64,000 nucleotides of DNA from Sphagnum compactum (Eukaryota > Bryophyta > Sphagnopsida > Sphagnales). Under the pieces are notes generated by a model. It was not told where the DNA came from. It made no database searches and saw only the letters and a list, made by a program, of their open reading frames with translations. The position numbers and the translations under genes were made by a program. Where the stretch lies: contig OZ234500.1 of assembly GCA_965153455.1 (NCBI GenBank), positions 806,001 to 870,000 of the forward strand, read 5' to 3'. Positions 13,981 through 25,784 of the stretch are shown one piece after another. Within the stretch, counting starts at the first letter, position 1. Every line of letters begins with the position of its first letter.

Positions 13981-14240
13981 ATCATCCACCTGCTGGTGTA
14001 AACATCCAAATATCTCTTTTGCTAGAAAAAAATCATCCACTTATTGGTGTAAACATTCAAATATCTCTTTCGCTAGAAAGAAATCATCCACCTGCTGGTG
14101 TAAACATCCAAATATCTCTTTCGCTAGAAAGAAATCATCCACCTGCTGGTGTAAACATCCAAATATCTCTTTCGCTAGAAAGAAATCATCCACCTGCTGG
14201 TGTAAACATCCAAATATCTCTTTTGCTAAAGGGATAAAAT
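13981..14240. repeat. 51-bp tandem repeat, five copies
   Basis: Five contiguous units begin at 13981, 14032, 14083, 14134 and 14185, a constant period of 51 bases. The inner units are almost identical and the outer ones are more diverged. Each unit carries two small dyads: CACC-TGCT-GGTG, and TCTTTC-GCTA-GAAAGA (perfect six-base arms in the inner units). Because 51 is divisible by three, several frames stay open across the array; those open frames are by-products of the repeat and not evidence for a gene. There are no unique spacers between copies, so it is a minisatellite and not a CRISPR array. Confidence 0.9.
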
Positions 14241-14339
14241 CAGGTTCTGATATCAAATATTTTTAAAAACTTTGATAATGTGAAATAGATGTAGATACAT
14301 ATGATATAAAAATGGGTATAAAACTGATACAAGGTTGGT

Positions 14340-14660
14340 ATTTACCTCAGGTCCCCTACTAGTCCCTATTGGGCTAGTGTAGGTATAAGGCCGGTATTGT
14401 CTCAGCTCATACCAGACTTGTGGGGCCTAGGGTCCTTGGTATCGGTACCATATGCCCCCAGGGCCTGTATAGGAGACAAACACCGGTAAAGTCCAACTGG
14501 TGCGGCTTGGGGCCTTGGCTTTGCTTCATGCTTTATGATGGGTAGGTAAAGCCCCACAATGGTGGGGACATTCCCAAAATGTGGGTAAGAACAAGGCTAT
14601 AGCCCCTTAGGAAAGGTCCTTGCCCTACTGTTTTAGGTGCAGGTATAGCCCTTAGGGCCT
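14340..14660. repeat. GC-richer dispersed repeat segment
   Basis: This block is clearly richer in GC than its surroundings. It contains a near-perfect hairpin (CCTACTAGTCCC at 14355-14366 against GGGCTAGTGTAGG at 14371-14383). Near 14515-14586 it matches, in reverse orientation, the foldback repeat at 7391-7450 (shared core GACATTCCCAAAATGTGG). It is probably a fragment of a dispersed element lying just upstream of the XEG113-type gene. Confidence 0.5.
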
Positions 14661-14668
14661 TGTGAGAT

Positions 14669-14693
14669 AGGGTTTAGGGTTTAGGGTTTAGGG
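14669..14693 (+). promoter_or_regulatory. Telomere-like TTTAGGG motif upstream of XEG113-type gene
   Basis: Three and a half perfect copies of the plant telomere heptamer lie about 410 bases before the start codon. Short telomere-like motifs (telo-boxes) are known in the promoters and 5' regions of many plant genes. Whether this one is regulatory or a chance interstitial repeat cannot be told here. Confidence 0.45.
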
Positions 14694-15100
14694 TATCTCC
14701 TGCCTGCCTACCTGCCTGCCTGCAGGAGCGTCTTGTTGACTCCTGTACCCTCCCCCCCAATTGCCATCGCACAGACGTCTCCAGCTGCTGTCGCACGCCT
14801 TTCTCGTAGTTGACTCTTGGCTGCATGCTTCCTCCTTCTCTGGCCCACCACTTTTGCTGTGCTCCCTGAGACTCTTGCCCCCTGACCCACAATCCAATTT
14901 CGTCAAATTTCCTCCCCTACGCTTCCTGACGTACTCAGAGGAAAAAGTACTAGAGCTCTCTTCTCTGACGAGATTATGTGAAGGGATCGTAGTCACGGGG
15001 TGCTGTGATCCAGTAGGGTCTTTCATCTGCTGGAAGGAGGAGGAGGAGGAGGCGGAGGAGCAAGGGAGGGGGAAGAGGAGGACGAGGCAGAGGAGGGGAG

Positions 15101-18100
15101 ATGAAGCCGTTTCGTGCGTTTCTTCTGCTGAGTTTCCTGGTGGTAGGGGTGTTTATGTTCTCGTATCACCTGAGACAGCCAAGCTACTGGGAGAGCGTGG
15201 TCCACTCGCAGGATGCAGTTGCCCAAGTCTCCTCCTCGTCTTCTTCCACGCACTCAATTGGAAACAGCGATCGGACTGGTAATGGTATTTCCTGTCCTGT
15301 GCGCACGCACGCACGCAAGCACGCACACACACACACCCCGGTTTGATCTACACTCAGCAGAGTTCCAGAAACCCTTTCTTAAGCCGCAGGCCACGAGCAA
15401 AGTTCTTTCAAGATTCTACTTAAGCTCATCAGCCTTCTCCATCATCTTTTCGCTGGATCCCTAAAAACTCATTTCCAAACTCTCAAGCTTCTCGTCTTCT
15501 GTTACAGCAAAGCTTCGATGGACCCTTTTCTTCAGTTGAATTGATGAGGAATTAGGGTTTGCTCAACAAGGGTAGATTAGTGAGGACTGCCACTCACAAA
15601 TTGTATTAGGGTATAGGATATCAGGAAGAATGTCTCAAGCTCAGCAGTAGCTTCACCTGATTGAAGAAATCCTGCCACCTGTGAATTGGATTAGGGTTTA
15701 GGTTTCAGGATCTCAGGAAGAATTGCTCAAGCTCAGCAGCAGCTTCACCTGATTGAAGAAATCCTGCCACCCACAAATTGGATTAGAGTTCAGGATCTCA
15801 GGAAGAATTGCTCAAGCTCAGCAGTAGCTTCACCTGATTGAAGAAATCCTTGAGAAGCCTGAATCATCATCATCATTAGAGGAAGAATTTGGCAGAGACA
15901 TCATCATCATCTTCCAAGATTCTGACTTGTAACAATGCACCCACCTCATTCTTTTTCACCTGAAACTCAGGAATCTCTGAGAAGCCCAAATCATCATGGA
16001 GTGTATGAATTTGGCAGAGCCATTATTGTCATCATCTTCCCACAAACCCTAAACCCTTTGCAATGCACCCACCTTCATTCAAGCGATCTCAATTCCACAA
16101 TGCACCCACCTCATTCTTTTTCCACCTGGAACTTAGGAATTTCTCTAAGCCAGAATCATCATCATGGAGAGTATGAAATTGGCAGCTTGCTATCATCAAT
16201 CATCTTTCAACATTCAAGCAATCTGAATTCAGCAATCCACCTTGTTTTTTTCACCTGGAATTCATGCAGTAGGATTGCAAGAACAAATAGTCTATGGCCG
16301 ACCCTCTCAAGTACTGTTACACATGAAAGAAAAATTCTGTTGTCGATGACACGTAGGAGCAGACAATCCATTGCATCATGGTTCATGAATCAGTCATTAC
16401 ATCAAGAGATTGAATATGGGTTTCTGTATGGGAGTTATAGGCTCAAACCTTTGATGATGGGCTGTTTAGCTTCAGAACTCTTCCAACTCCTGAAGCCCGT
16501 ACTACAGTCTCTCTCTCAGACTTATGTTCTGTTTCTTACAGTCTGTTATCTTCTTCTACATGTGTGAGAAGTGATTTTGTGGAGGAGTCTTGATGCCTGC
16601 TGACATGATGACATTACTGCAGATGCAGATGACTTGGGTCAAACAGGGGGAGGCTCACTACCACAATCCATAGAAAAGCAAGTTGACATCAGAGGCGTGC
16701 AAGATGAGCATAATGTGAAGCAGGAGGAGCAAAATCTGGACAAGACAGCTGCAACCCATCAACAGGTGGAAGCAGCACATGCGGACAAGGGCATTATCAC
16801 AGACACAAAGAATCCTACAGTTGAACTTGGACTGCTTGAAGAGGACGAAGCACTTATTGCAGTGGACAATTCCGGCCAGCATTCAAAACCAGGCGAGAAT
16901 GGAGAGAATCATTTTGATCAATATCCTGTCCTGAAGCAGCCCATATGGAGTGTCCCAGACCCTGGAAGTGAAATGCCGCCTATGGATGCATTCGTTCTGT
17001 CCAAAGCTATGATTGAAGTCCGTGCAGAGAAGAATGTCATTGCAGTCACATTTGCAAATTTTGCGTTTCTGGACTTTGTGCTCAACTGGGTTAAGCACTT
17101 AACAGAATACGAAGTCTCCAACATTCTTGTCGGTACATATTCTTACTGGATCGAGCTTTATATGCATGCATGCATGTATGTATGACCATGTGCAGGTTGA
17201 ACGTTTTTTTTTTGGCTGTACAAACTGATGGATTGCATTTTTCCAGTAGTCATCAGGGCAATGTACTGATCAGCGACTACTCTTTGAGTTTTTTTAGGCT
17301 GCCAGGAGGAAAGGGATATGATTTGCATGTAAAATAGGTCTCATGAGGTTGCACAATGGTGGAGGTTCTTGTTATTGGAAGAGGGAGAGACTAAGGAGGA
17401 GCTTGGCTTGTTGTTGTTGTTGTTGTTGTTGTGAAGGGGCAATGGACTCAAAGCTTCTAGAAGCTCTGTTCTGGAAAGGTGTGCCTGTTTTTGACATGGG
17501 GAGTAACGTGAGCACAATTGATGTTGGCTGGGGCTCACCCAAGTTCCATCAAATGGGTCGGGAGAAAGTCATTCTTGTGAACGCCTTCCTGTCATTTGGA
17601 TATGAGCTCCTCATCTGTGATGCTGACATGATTTTTTTTCAGGTACATAGTATATGATATACATATCTAGGTGATGAAAAACATTGTCTTCAAGTGAGCA
17701 GAAACAAACAGATTGTTGTCTCAAAGATGAGAGGGATTTTCTTTTAAAAGGGACATTGGTTTCTAATTTGCATCTCCATCATTGCAACAGAATCCATTGC
17801 CCTATTTTGAGCGGTATCAATCTGCTGATCTCTTGGCTTCCAGTGATGAGGTGGTGAACTCAGTGGATGATGACAGATTGGAAATCTGGGATCACTGTAA
17901 GCATGCCATCATCAGCCACAAAAATTGCTTGTAGCCTGATAGTGCTTTGATTTAGGTTCTTTAAGCTCTTTTGTGCATTAACTCTCAATGCCAGTCCCAA
18001 CAGTGCAAGTCTTGAGTTTGACCCAAATCAAGGTCTTAGGTCTGCCAATCTGAACGTCATCCTCTTGTGGAGTCTGCAGCAGGAGCAGCCTACAACATAG

Positions 18101-20622
18101 GCATACTGTACTGGCGCTCGACAGGCAGAACAAGAAGCTTTGCAAAGGAATGGTTGATGCTGCTCTTAGAAAATGATGAGATTTGGGATCAGAATGCGTT
18201 TGATGATCTTCTACATGAGAAGATGGGACCTAGTGTTGACAACACAAGTGGCCTGTTTTATGCACACCATGGCGAGTTGAAACTTGGCATTCTTCCTGTC
18301 AGTCTTTTCTGCAGTGGCCATACCTTCTTTATACAGGTAAACTGTTTCATCTGATCTCTCTCAATAAAATTGTTTTTCAGACATTGAATTTGTCTGTCCA
18401 ACTTTGAGGTTGTACTTGACAGAAAGAAGACCCAATGTGTTTCTCAGTGATAATGATGATGATTGTGCCCATGTGGAAAGTGCAGGAGTTGTACAAGAAG
18501 CTCAACTTGCTACCATATGCAGTCCATGCCACTTTTCAGTTTGGAGGAACAGACGGCAAACGCCATCGTCTACGTGAAGCCAAACATTTTTATGACCCAC
18601 CTGAGTATTACAACACGCCAGGTACATTTTTTTTGTTCCCATGTACATCATCCTTTCAGACATATTTTGTGAGATGTTTGATACTTCTTGGGTAGGTCCT
18701 TTCTTTTGCATTTAAAGACTCTCGGATCCATTATGTTACATCTGATAAGGTCACATCCTAAATGTGGATTCACTTCTTTGATTCATTTGATTTTGTTTTG
18801 AACTGTTGTGATTCAATAGGTGGCTACATAATATTCAACTCATCAATTCCTGAGGCGCTCCTGAATGGCGGGTTGCACACTGTAGAGAGCCACTTCAATT
18901 TGGTAAATTATCAGGTAATGGATTCATATGTACTTATAATTGGAATTGTGGGTTTCTTTCATTGCATTTGGGTTTCATAATGAATTTCATAATTGATAGC
19001 AGCATCCTTTGTGCATTGGCTTGATTTTTTTCTGAAATTGCTGTGACCCATCCTAACAAAACTCCACTTGCCATGCATCATGTGGTAAATTTTGCAGTTA
19101 GTACAGATTCGTACTGCATTCAGCATTGCATCAATTTTGAACCGCACATTGGTAAGTCGCATCAACATACACATGACAATTTGTAATGTCCATTTACTGA
19201 AATGTTTTTGTCCTGCTAGGGACTGCAGCCCTTGAAGTTTTTCAAATGCAAACTGATATTGAAGTCATTGTTTTGCAGATTTTGCCATCTCTGTGGTGCA
19301 GATTTGACCGTTTGTGGTTTGGTCACAATGGCAAACTGAATGGCACCAAGACCCATCAGCCATTTTTGTGTCCTCTTGACCATGTTTTTGATGTACAAAT
19401 CTCTCCTATTCCCTGAGTAGTGATTGCAAATATTAGATATTCTCCTCTCAAATCTCTTGACACACTTTTAGACAACTTGATATGAAGATGCTTGATATGT
19501 TTAGATGTAAGTGGAGAGATTTATGTTGGGCTTACAGGCCTTGCAATATGTCCAAGGTCTGATCTGATTTGAGTTTATTGCAGATTGATCAGATGTTAGC
19601 AGAATTAGACAATTTGGAGTTTGGACCAGGGATTGGCTTCCGGGAGTATTCCTTTCTTGAGAATCCTCTTGTGCCTCATGAGGTAAGTCTTGGAGTCTTG
19701 GGCTGCAAAATATTTTCCTTCTTCCCATTGCTGCCATTTTGTGAAAGAAACTCAGTATATTGGTTAATGCCTGATATTCACCACCACCCACTGTTCATGC
19801 TCACTCAAAAGTAGACCAAAATGTGCTTAACCATCATGGCTGTTTCCCATCATGAGATGGGTCTTCCCTTTCATATTTGCAGGTGAAGACATCAGTGTTG
19901 AAGGTTGAGTTGTGCAAAGAACACTCTAATGAGTGTAGTAGGCAAGCGACGAGTCCTTCATCAGGGGTTCTCAAACTTCCAAAGAATAGTACAGAGTACC
20001 AGGCAAGCACTTACTTCCTACACATCCCTTATTGCTGATGAGGAACCTCCATCAAATCCTGGGTTGCCCATACAACCTGGGATTATCTAGCTCTCCTTAA
20101 ATTAGGACATGCACACATTTGAGGAGGGAATTTTTTATTTCCTTTTTGTAAGAGGAAAAGTATGACATTTTATGTGGTATGTGCTGTGTGCAGCTCATAA
20201 CAACGTTTGATGCTTACAAAGATTACAAAATACTTCAATTTTCTACTGCAGAGGATGCATTTGGAGGCTTTTCAGATGTTGTATGCTACCTCTAACTCAC
20301 ACAGAATTTGTTGAGAAAGTTAGTTCACTGTTTGGGAATAGTACAGCATGTTTCTCTCAGAAAGTGATGTTGGTGATCAACAGGTGTGACTTCTTGTTGC
20401 TGATCAATTGTTAGATCAGTTCACAGGTGACAGAGTGTTCATCACCATGTGCAGGTGCGAGAAGCAAAATTCAAACAAAGAATCAAGATGTATACAGGGA
20501 TATGGTGCTGTGTGTTGGATAAATCCCCAGGTCATATTTATTATGACATTTACTGGGATCTTAAACCCAATTGGAAACCACTCCCTCCTGCTACACCTGA
20601 AGATGACCATAAACCCCAGTAA
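15101..20622 (+). CDS. XEG113: Arabinosyltransferase, XEG113 type (GT77)
   Basis: Predicted product of 709 residues from 13 exons: 15101-15278, 16623-17132, 17437-17642, 17791-17896, 18080-18336, 18486-18621, 18820-18914, 19098-19151, 19279-19392, 19584-19682, 19883-20002, 20194-20280, 20455-20622. Residues 5-22 form a signal anchor, as expected of a Golgi type II enzyme. The GT77 region starts near residue 165, with a DxD-type motif (CDADM, about residue 290) for the metal/UDP-sugar. Conserved blocks include GAMDSKLLEALFWKG, GGTDGKRHRLREAKHFYDPP and the C-terminal PGHIYYDIYW. In Arabidopsis, XEG113 adds arabinose to hydroxyproline glycans of extensins. The N-terminal stem is acidic and poorly conserved, making the protein somewhat longer than the roughly 640 residues I recall for Arabidopsis. 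Intron 11 uses a GC donor (CAG|GCAAGC), and exon 5 has a NAGNAG acceptor. The start is the first ATG before the anchor. Confidence 0.9.
15586..15850 (+). repeat. Tandem repeat in XEG113 intron 1, three copies
   Basis: Three successive copies of an 85-92 bp unit carry the phrase GCTCAGCAGTAGCTTCACCT at about 15639, 15731 and 15816. They lie wholly inside the first intron (15279-16622). At 1.34 kb, this is by far the longest intron of the gene. Unit lengths differ through small indels. Confidence 0.85.
15930..16260 (+). repeat. Second duplicated segment in XEG113 intron 1
   Basis: The stretch starting near 15934 (CAATGCACCCACCTCATTCT) recurs near 16098 with the same downstream order (CATCATGGAG, then TATGAA, then TTGGCAG). 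Partial copies lie near 16062 and 16230. With the repeat at 15586-15850, nearly the whole intron is made of local duplications. The open frame at 15935-16567 lies within it and is not coding. Confidence 0.7.
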
Positions 20623-21599
20623 CTTATGTATAAGTACACAACCCAAGCATGACCTAGATTTTTGCGGTTCAAAAGGAACCCCAATTTTGGAAACAATCTA
20701 CACACCCAGATGAGTATCATTTGGATTACTTCACAATGGTTGGGCTCTTTCTTGTTAAGAGTTTATCAGCTCCAGTTTCATCACAAGCATCTGGAGTTGA
20801 AGAGACTTTCTCACACCAGAATGGATGTGACAAAATGCATCGATTGCAGCACCAGGTGCCATGGGTGTCGATTGTATTGTAATGCACAATTCTGCTATGG
20901 AATATGTACATATGAATTGGAGCAGGCATTACCATGTCTCGCACCTTTCATGCTGATCAAAACCCCTTTCACTGTATGGAAGGTAATGCAACTCACTGCT
21001 TATCCTTGAAAAGCCATCTATCCTCCCAAGTTCTAAACTTTGTTTTCTGAGGAGAAATCATGGCTCAAGATTGTAAATGAAAATACAGATAGGTCATCTG
21101 GTAACACAGCCACTTGAAATTGGGTATATGAGAGTTTGATTTTCCACAAATATAATGATTTTGTCGGTTTTTTTAGCATTGTTGAAGAAGAGAGATTTAG
21201 AACGTTAGCAATGGGTTGAGTAGTGATGATAGATTAAGAGTTTCATGTTTTGAGTGCCAATGAAGAAGTCCTTGTTATCATTTGTTTAGTGCTAGCTTCT
21301 TGGCATGCATTGAGCATTCGTTTTGTATGATTGTGTTAGCTATTCAAGACATAGCACAGAGATTGCTAGGAAGCCAAATGGTTGTTCCCATCAGTGTTGT
21401 TGAGATTTCTCAACATGCATCTACTAGCGTTGTTTTTATGATGATCCACCATTACAGAAAGCTACTCACGTTGATATAAACAAAATTCTTTGATCTTGAT
21501 GCCTCTTAATCAAGACCAAAGCAATTACAAGAAACAAGTGCTTCATCTTCAAAGCACAGATGAAGTGCACAAACCATGCGAAAGCTGACATTGCAAAAA

Positions 21600-21790
21600 G
21601 GATATGCTAGTCTAGTGGTGAATTGAACCCGCAAGTAGTTGCAAGGTAACCACATGAATCCCACACCTGTGGACTATGGCTTGATGATGGGGAGTCCCCT
21701 AATAGACACAAATTTAGTTCATTGTTGCTTCTAAGTTTTATAGCATAACCTTGCAAGCCCAAAGATTCAAAACCTTACCATTAAGTCATG
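21600..21790 (-). repeat. Possible SINE-like relic
   Basis: On the minus strand a B-box-like stretch (GCGGGTTCAATTCAC, plus 21618-21632) is present. Upstream of it, near plus 21765-21785, is an A-box-like stretch (CTTAATGGTAAGG). They are about 140 bases apart, too far for a single tRNA head. This may be two joined relics, or the A-box match may be chance. Confidence 0.25.
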
Positions 21791-22448
21791 GATTACAAGG
21801 CCCCCTAGCTATGGAATACAATTTGGAAATCCAAACGTCTACTCCACACCATAAACAACTACCACATAGTGAGTTCACACCTTGGTGTGATCCTCTAAAC
21901 TACAATACAATGGAAACTTCTTCCCAAGAGTGACTAGTAGAACTTCCAACAAAGAAGACTTCAAGCTAATCCCCCATATAGAGGACCCCACTTCCACATA
22001 AGACACTTTATCCCTTCTACATATGACATAACCAATCCAAATAAGGAACATGTACATATTTTGTGCATGAGCTTTATATAACCTCTTGGATCCACCATGG
22101 GGATAAAAAAGGAAATTCAACCTTCACACACAAGGTGTTTTTTTTTTCATATAAAAATGACAAAAGCTATACAAGAGATATACCATAAACAAGGCACAAA
22201 ACTCAAACATTAAATGGAATTTCCTTTTATCAAGCCATTGGCTCACAATCCCAAAGTAGCTATGAGGGTGTGAAGTTTTTTAAACATGATGCTATATAAT
22301 TTGTGAAGTCAAGGCATGTGCATATTTTTGTCCCTCACATTACATACTATTTTTAATACAAGAAAAGGCCCCACTCCCTTGCTATTAGTAGGAATATCCA
22401 TGCAAGAATGAGTTACATATGATTGTAATTTTCAACTCACATGTTTTC

Positions 22449-22450
<2 letters not shown>

Positions 22451-22486
<36 letters not shown>
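22451..22486 (+). repeat. TG dinucleotide microsatellite
   Basis: About 18 uninterrupted TG units lie in AT-rich intergenic DNA. No function is implied. Confidence 0.97.
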
Positions 22487-22487
<1 letters not shown>

Positions 22488-23886
22488 TAATTAAGACACA
22501 GATCTGGCAGAAGTGACCAGGTGGTGGAGATTCTTCTTTTTGTCCTCTTTAATATTATTATTATAATGTCCTATCTTTGAAGAAGAGCATTTTTTGGAAC
22601 CACCCTTTGTGCCCATTTTGAATGAGGAATAATTGGCCACAGCAAAACCAACACCCACCAAAAGCAGTGTAGGATGGATGATATGTGGAAAGAAAAACAT
22701 TTTTTCATTGTATTCTTGTCCCATAGCTAACCACAGTAGTTAGCTATGCATTAACCATCCACATACATACCTAGGAATTACCAAATGTCTTATATCAACT
22801 TCCATTTCCTTACCTACTTACATAGTACACCATTTATATATTTCCCTACTTAGAGCATCTCCGGCGGTGCTCAGCATGCTACCGTGCATAAAAAGTTTCA
22901 CATCCAAGTTTAGTTATTTATTTTCTTGCAACCCCCACCCATGAAACTGAAACTAAGATAAAATATAGGTACTGAACTACTAATAGCAAACCACCTGGAC
23001 CAATCATTATGATGGGCCAATTAGAAACACTGGGCAACAGTCAGATCACATTTATTACACTTTTTTTTTCCGCAGGTGCAGAGCATTGCTTGCGCCTTTT
23101 ACCTGGAACAGCAAACTGTGCAATTATGCTGAGCCAAAACCAATTTCCTGCGCCAAACCAGCACAAAGCAACTTTTCTTCATCCAATTTTCATGTGCACA
23201 TACATACTGAGCACCGCTGGAAATTCCATCCATTGTCAAAACAGTTTGTCATCCAGACATAACTTCTTTTACTTACACCAAGTGCTTTTTCACCTTACAA
23301 CTTACAAAAGCCCTTGTCTGAATTTGAGCATTGCATGGGGGGGAAAATTCTTCTGAGTTTTTAGTACAGAAATTTTCAATTTGAAAACACTCACTGGAGT
23401 TCTTATTCACTCCTATTTGATTGCTCTGGGCCACTGATAATTTGGCAGTTTTTGTTCAAAATATTTAATTATTTCAAAAATTAGGTCTGGAGTCTGGACT
23501 CCATAAGCCCCCCAATTTGAGTACCTATTTTTGAATTTTGACCCATAAGAAAAAAAAAAGAAGTAAATAATGTCCAGCTTTTAATTATTTTTGTATCTGT
23601 AGTGGTAATCAAATGGTAGGGACTGTGTGTGACTTCACTCCCATTTAGGTTAGGGTTGGTGATTTTTTTTCTGACAAAATTTGTCTCTTTTTTGACATTT
23701 TTTTTTTGGGGAAAAATGAAGTGTAGAAGTTTGATCTTTTTCTTTTTTTTGGGTGGAAAATTTCATAAATTTTTTGATCTCACAAAATTGAAAAAAAAAA
23801 AAATTGGGTTGGAATTTCTTTGTAATAAAGTTTACTTTTGCCTTCTCTATCATAAGGTTTGGTTATAAGACTTTTTTTTCCATGTT

Positions 23887-24068
23887 GGGAAACACATTGG
23901 GAACTTGGGAGACATATTGGGAACCCATTGGGAACTTAAAGGGAACATAGTGGGAACACATTGTGAACCAGGGAAAAATGAAAAAAAAATCTTTCTCTCA
24001 CCCTTGCTCAACATCATGGGAAACCCATTGAGAACCTTGGGAACATCATTGGGAACAGGACTGGGAAC
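23887..24068 (+). repeat. GGGAAC array phased at about 11 bp
   Basis: GGGAAC or near variants start at 23887, 23899, 23907, 23919, 23930, 23941, 23952, 23963 and 23971. A second block has them at 24018, 24030, 24039, 24051 and 24063. Most intervals are 11-12 bases, about one helical turn. The spacer is often CATT or ACATT. It may be a decayed short-period satellite or an array of protein sites. The frame it keeps open at 23905-24156 is not a recognisable protein. Confidence 0.75.
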
Positions 24069-24457
24069 ATGTTGTTATGGATTTTTTGCTGCATTAGAAA
24101 AGCATCATATAAATATTTTCCAATTAATTGTCTTTGCAATTCAGTGTTCTTTTTAATAATAAAAAAAAGTCTTCATGAAAAAAAATTTCCTCCAAAATTA
24201 TTTTTTTTCTCTCAAAAATATGGTGAAAAAAATTTTTCTTTTTAAACCATAGAATTTGAGACAGAATATTCCTTTTTAATGAACGTTAGGATTTTTTAAA
24301 AATTTATGGAAAATATTTTTTTGAAAATATTCAACATTTTTGAAAATAATATAATAATTAGTGTAGTCGGAAGCTGCCAAGGTAAGTAAGTAAGTAAGTA
24401 GTAGGGTGATCTTTTAGTTTTTAGTGTTCAATTGTGCATGTTTAGGGGGGGATACGT

Positions 24458-24566
24458 GGGTCGGGGAGGGGGTATTAAGCGTAATTAACACTCTATGACG
24501 GATGTGTTGTTGGGTGGGGGAGGGGTATTAAGCGTACGTAATGAACACTCGACGACGGGATGTGTT
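24458..24566 (+). repeat. Tandem duplication of about 54 bp
   Basis: Two adjacent diverged copies start at 24458 and 24512. Both contain a G-rich run, GGTATTAAGCGTA, AACACTC and GATGTGTT. They lie about 90 bases before the 17-bp inverted repeat and may belong to the same decayed element. Confidence 0.7.
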
Positions 24567-24657
24567 AAACACGACAAGAGAGGCCCAAATAGGAGGTGTG
24601 GGTGGAGATGCTTCTTAATAAAATAAAATTCTGCGAGGGTGCTTTTGTACTGGGTAA

Positions 24658-24724
24658 TAAGTACCCCTCGGCTCTGCCCGGGAGGCACTTAGTTCAACAA
24701 TGCGGAGGAGCCGAGGGGTACTTA
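24658..24724. repeat. Perfect 17-bp inverted repeat
   Basis: TAAGTACCCCTCGGCTC at 24658-24674 is exactly the reverse complement of 24708-24724, with a 33-base loop that itself holds CCCGGG. The arms are GC-rich compared with the surrounding DNA. It could be a foldback element, the core of a MITE, or a stable RNA hairpin. No gene nearby explains it. Confidence 0.85.
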
Positions 24725-25784
24725 ATTTTTTAAGGAATGCCGTGCTCCTTGGGCATTACCCTACACTTTTTTCTGCCCTTAAAATTATTTATTATTTATT
24801 ATTATTTTTTAAATTTCTTTTCTCCTCTTGTATAGCAGTAAAAGACCGACACATTACAACATAACCCAATTAAAATTAATCTTTAAATTAGGAGAGAAAA
24901 TTAGGTCTAATAATATTTTTTAAGTTCCATATGACAACATGAAATTTCTTGACACCTCAAAAATAATTGTTTCAACACTTGGGTGCTGAAATTGTTTTTC
25001 TTAGTTAAAAAGTTATTGAATAAATTTTAAAAAACAAATTAACATATATTTTTTAAAAAATTAAATTTTAAAAAAAAAACCAAGGTGACTTTAAACATCA
25101 TGACAGCACAGAAAAATGGCAAATTTTTCATTTTTCAACCAAAATAAATGACAAACACATGTTAAAAGAGAAAGCAATTTTTAGGCTAAATAATGATAGA
25201 GTAGGCCTAACCAGCAATTAAATATTGAAGAAGCAAAGGAAGTAAATAGGTGACCTGAAAGAATAATAAAGGGAAATATTTAGTCCCTTTAAATTGTAAG
25301 AATTTTTAAAATATTTTTCTTACGATTTCCTTCACAAAAGTGAAGGGGATAAATTAAAACTACTTTCTGAAGAATTTTCACTAGTAAAATTAAAGGCGGA
25401 GTTTAGGTTTTTTTTTTTTTTCCTAATGTTTTGTGCGTTCAAAACCATATATTATTTCCAAATTACTAGAATCTACTAAAAACTAATTTTAATTCGGGTG
25501 CCAAAGTGAACCAGCACCCATGAACGGATGGATCATGAATGGATAGATGGATGGTGCATGGACAGGACACTTTTTTTCATTGGGTACCTATTATTGTGAC
25601 TCATACTAATTATTTGTGACGATCCCAAAAATTCAAATTTATTTTTCTTTTTTGATGGGCATCTTTGATTCCCCCATCAAATAAGAAAATAAATAATAAT
25701 AAATAATAATCAAGCTTTGAACGGTCCCTAATTAGAAACGTTGTAATCTTCTACTTCGGGCTGGTTGCACATGTTACACAACAA

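Noticed and set aside
13981-14240. CRISPR-like array.
   Set aside because: The 51-bp units are contiguous with no unique spacers, no cas genes are present and the genome is a plant's. It is a minisatellite.
13932-14266. Repeat-protein gene suggested by several open frames across the 51-bp array on both strands.
   Set aside because: The unit length is divisible by three, so several frames stay open automatically. There is no conserved domain or plausible gene context.
15935-16567. A 210-codon open frame as a separate gene or an XEG113 exon.
   Set aside because: It lies within intron 1, is made of duplicated segments, and joining 15278 to 16623 directly preserves phase and leads into the conserved protein.
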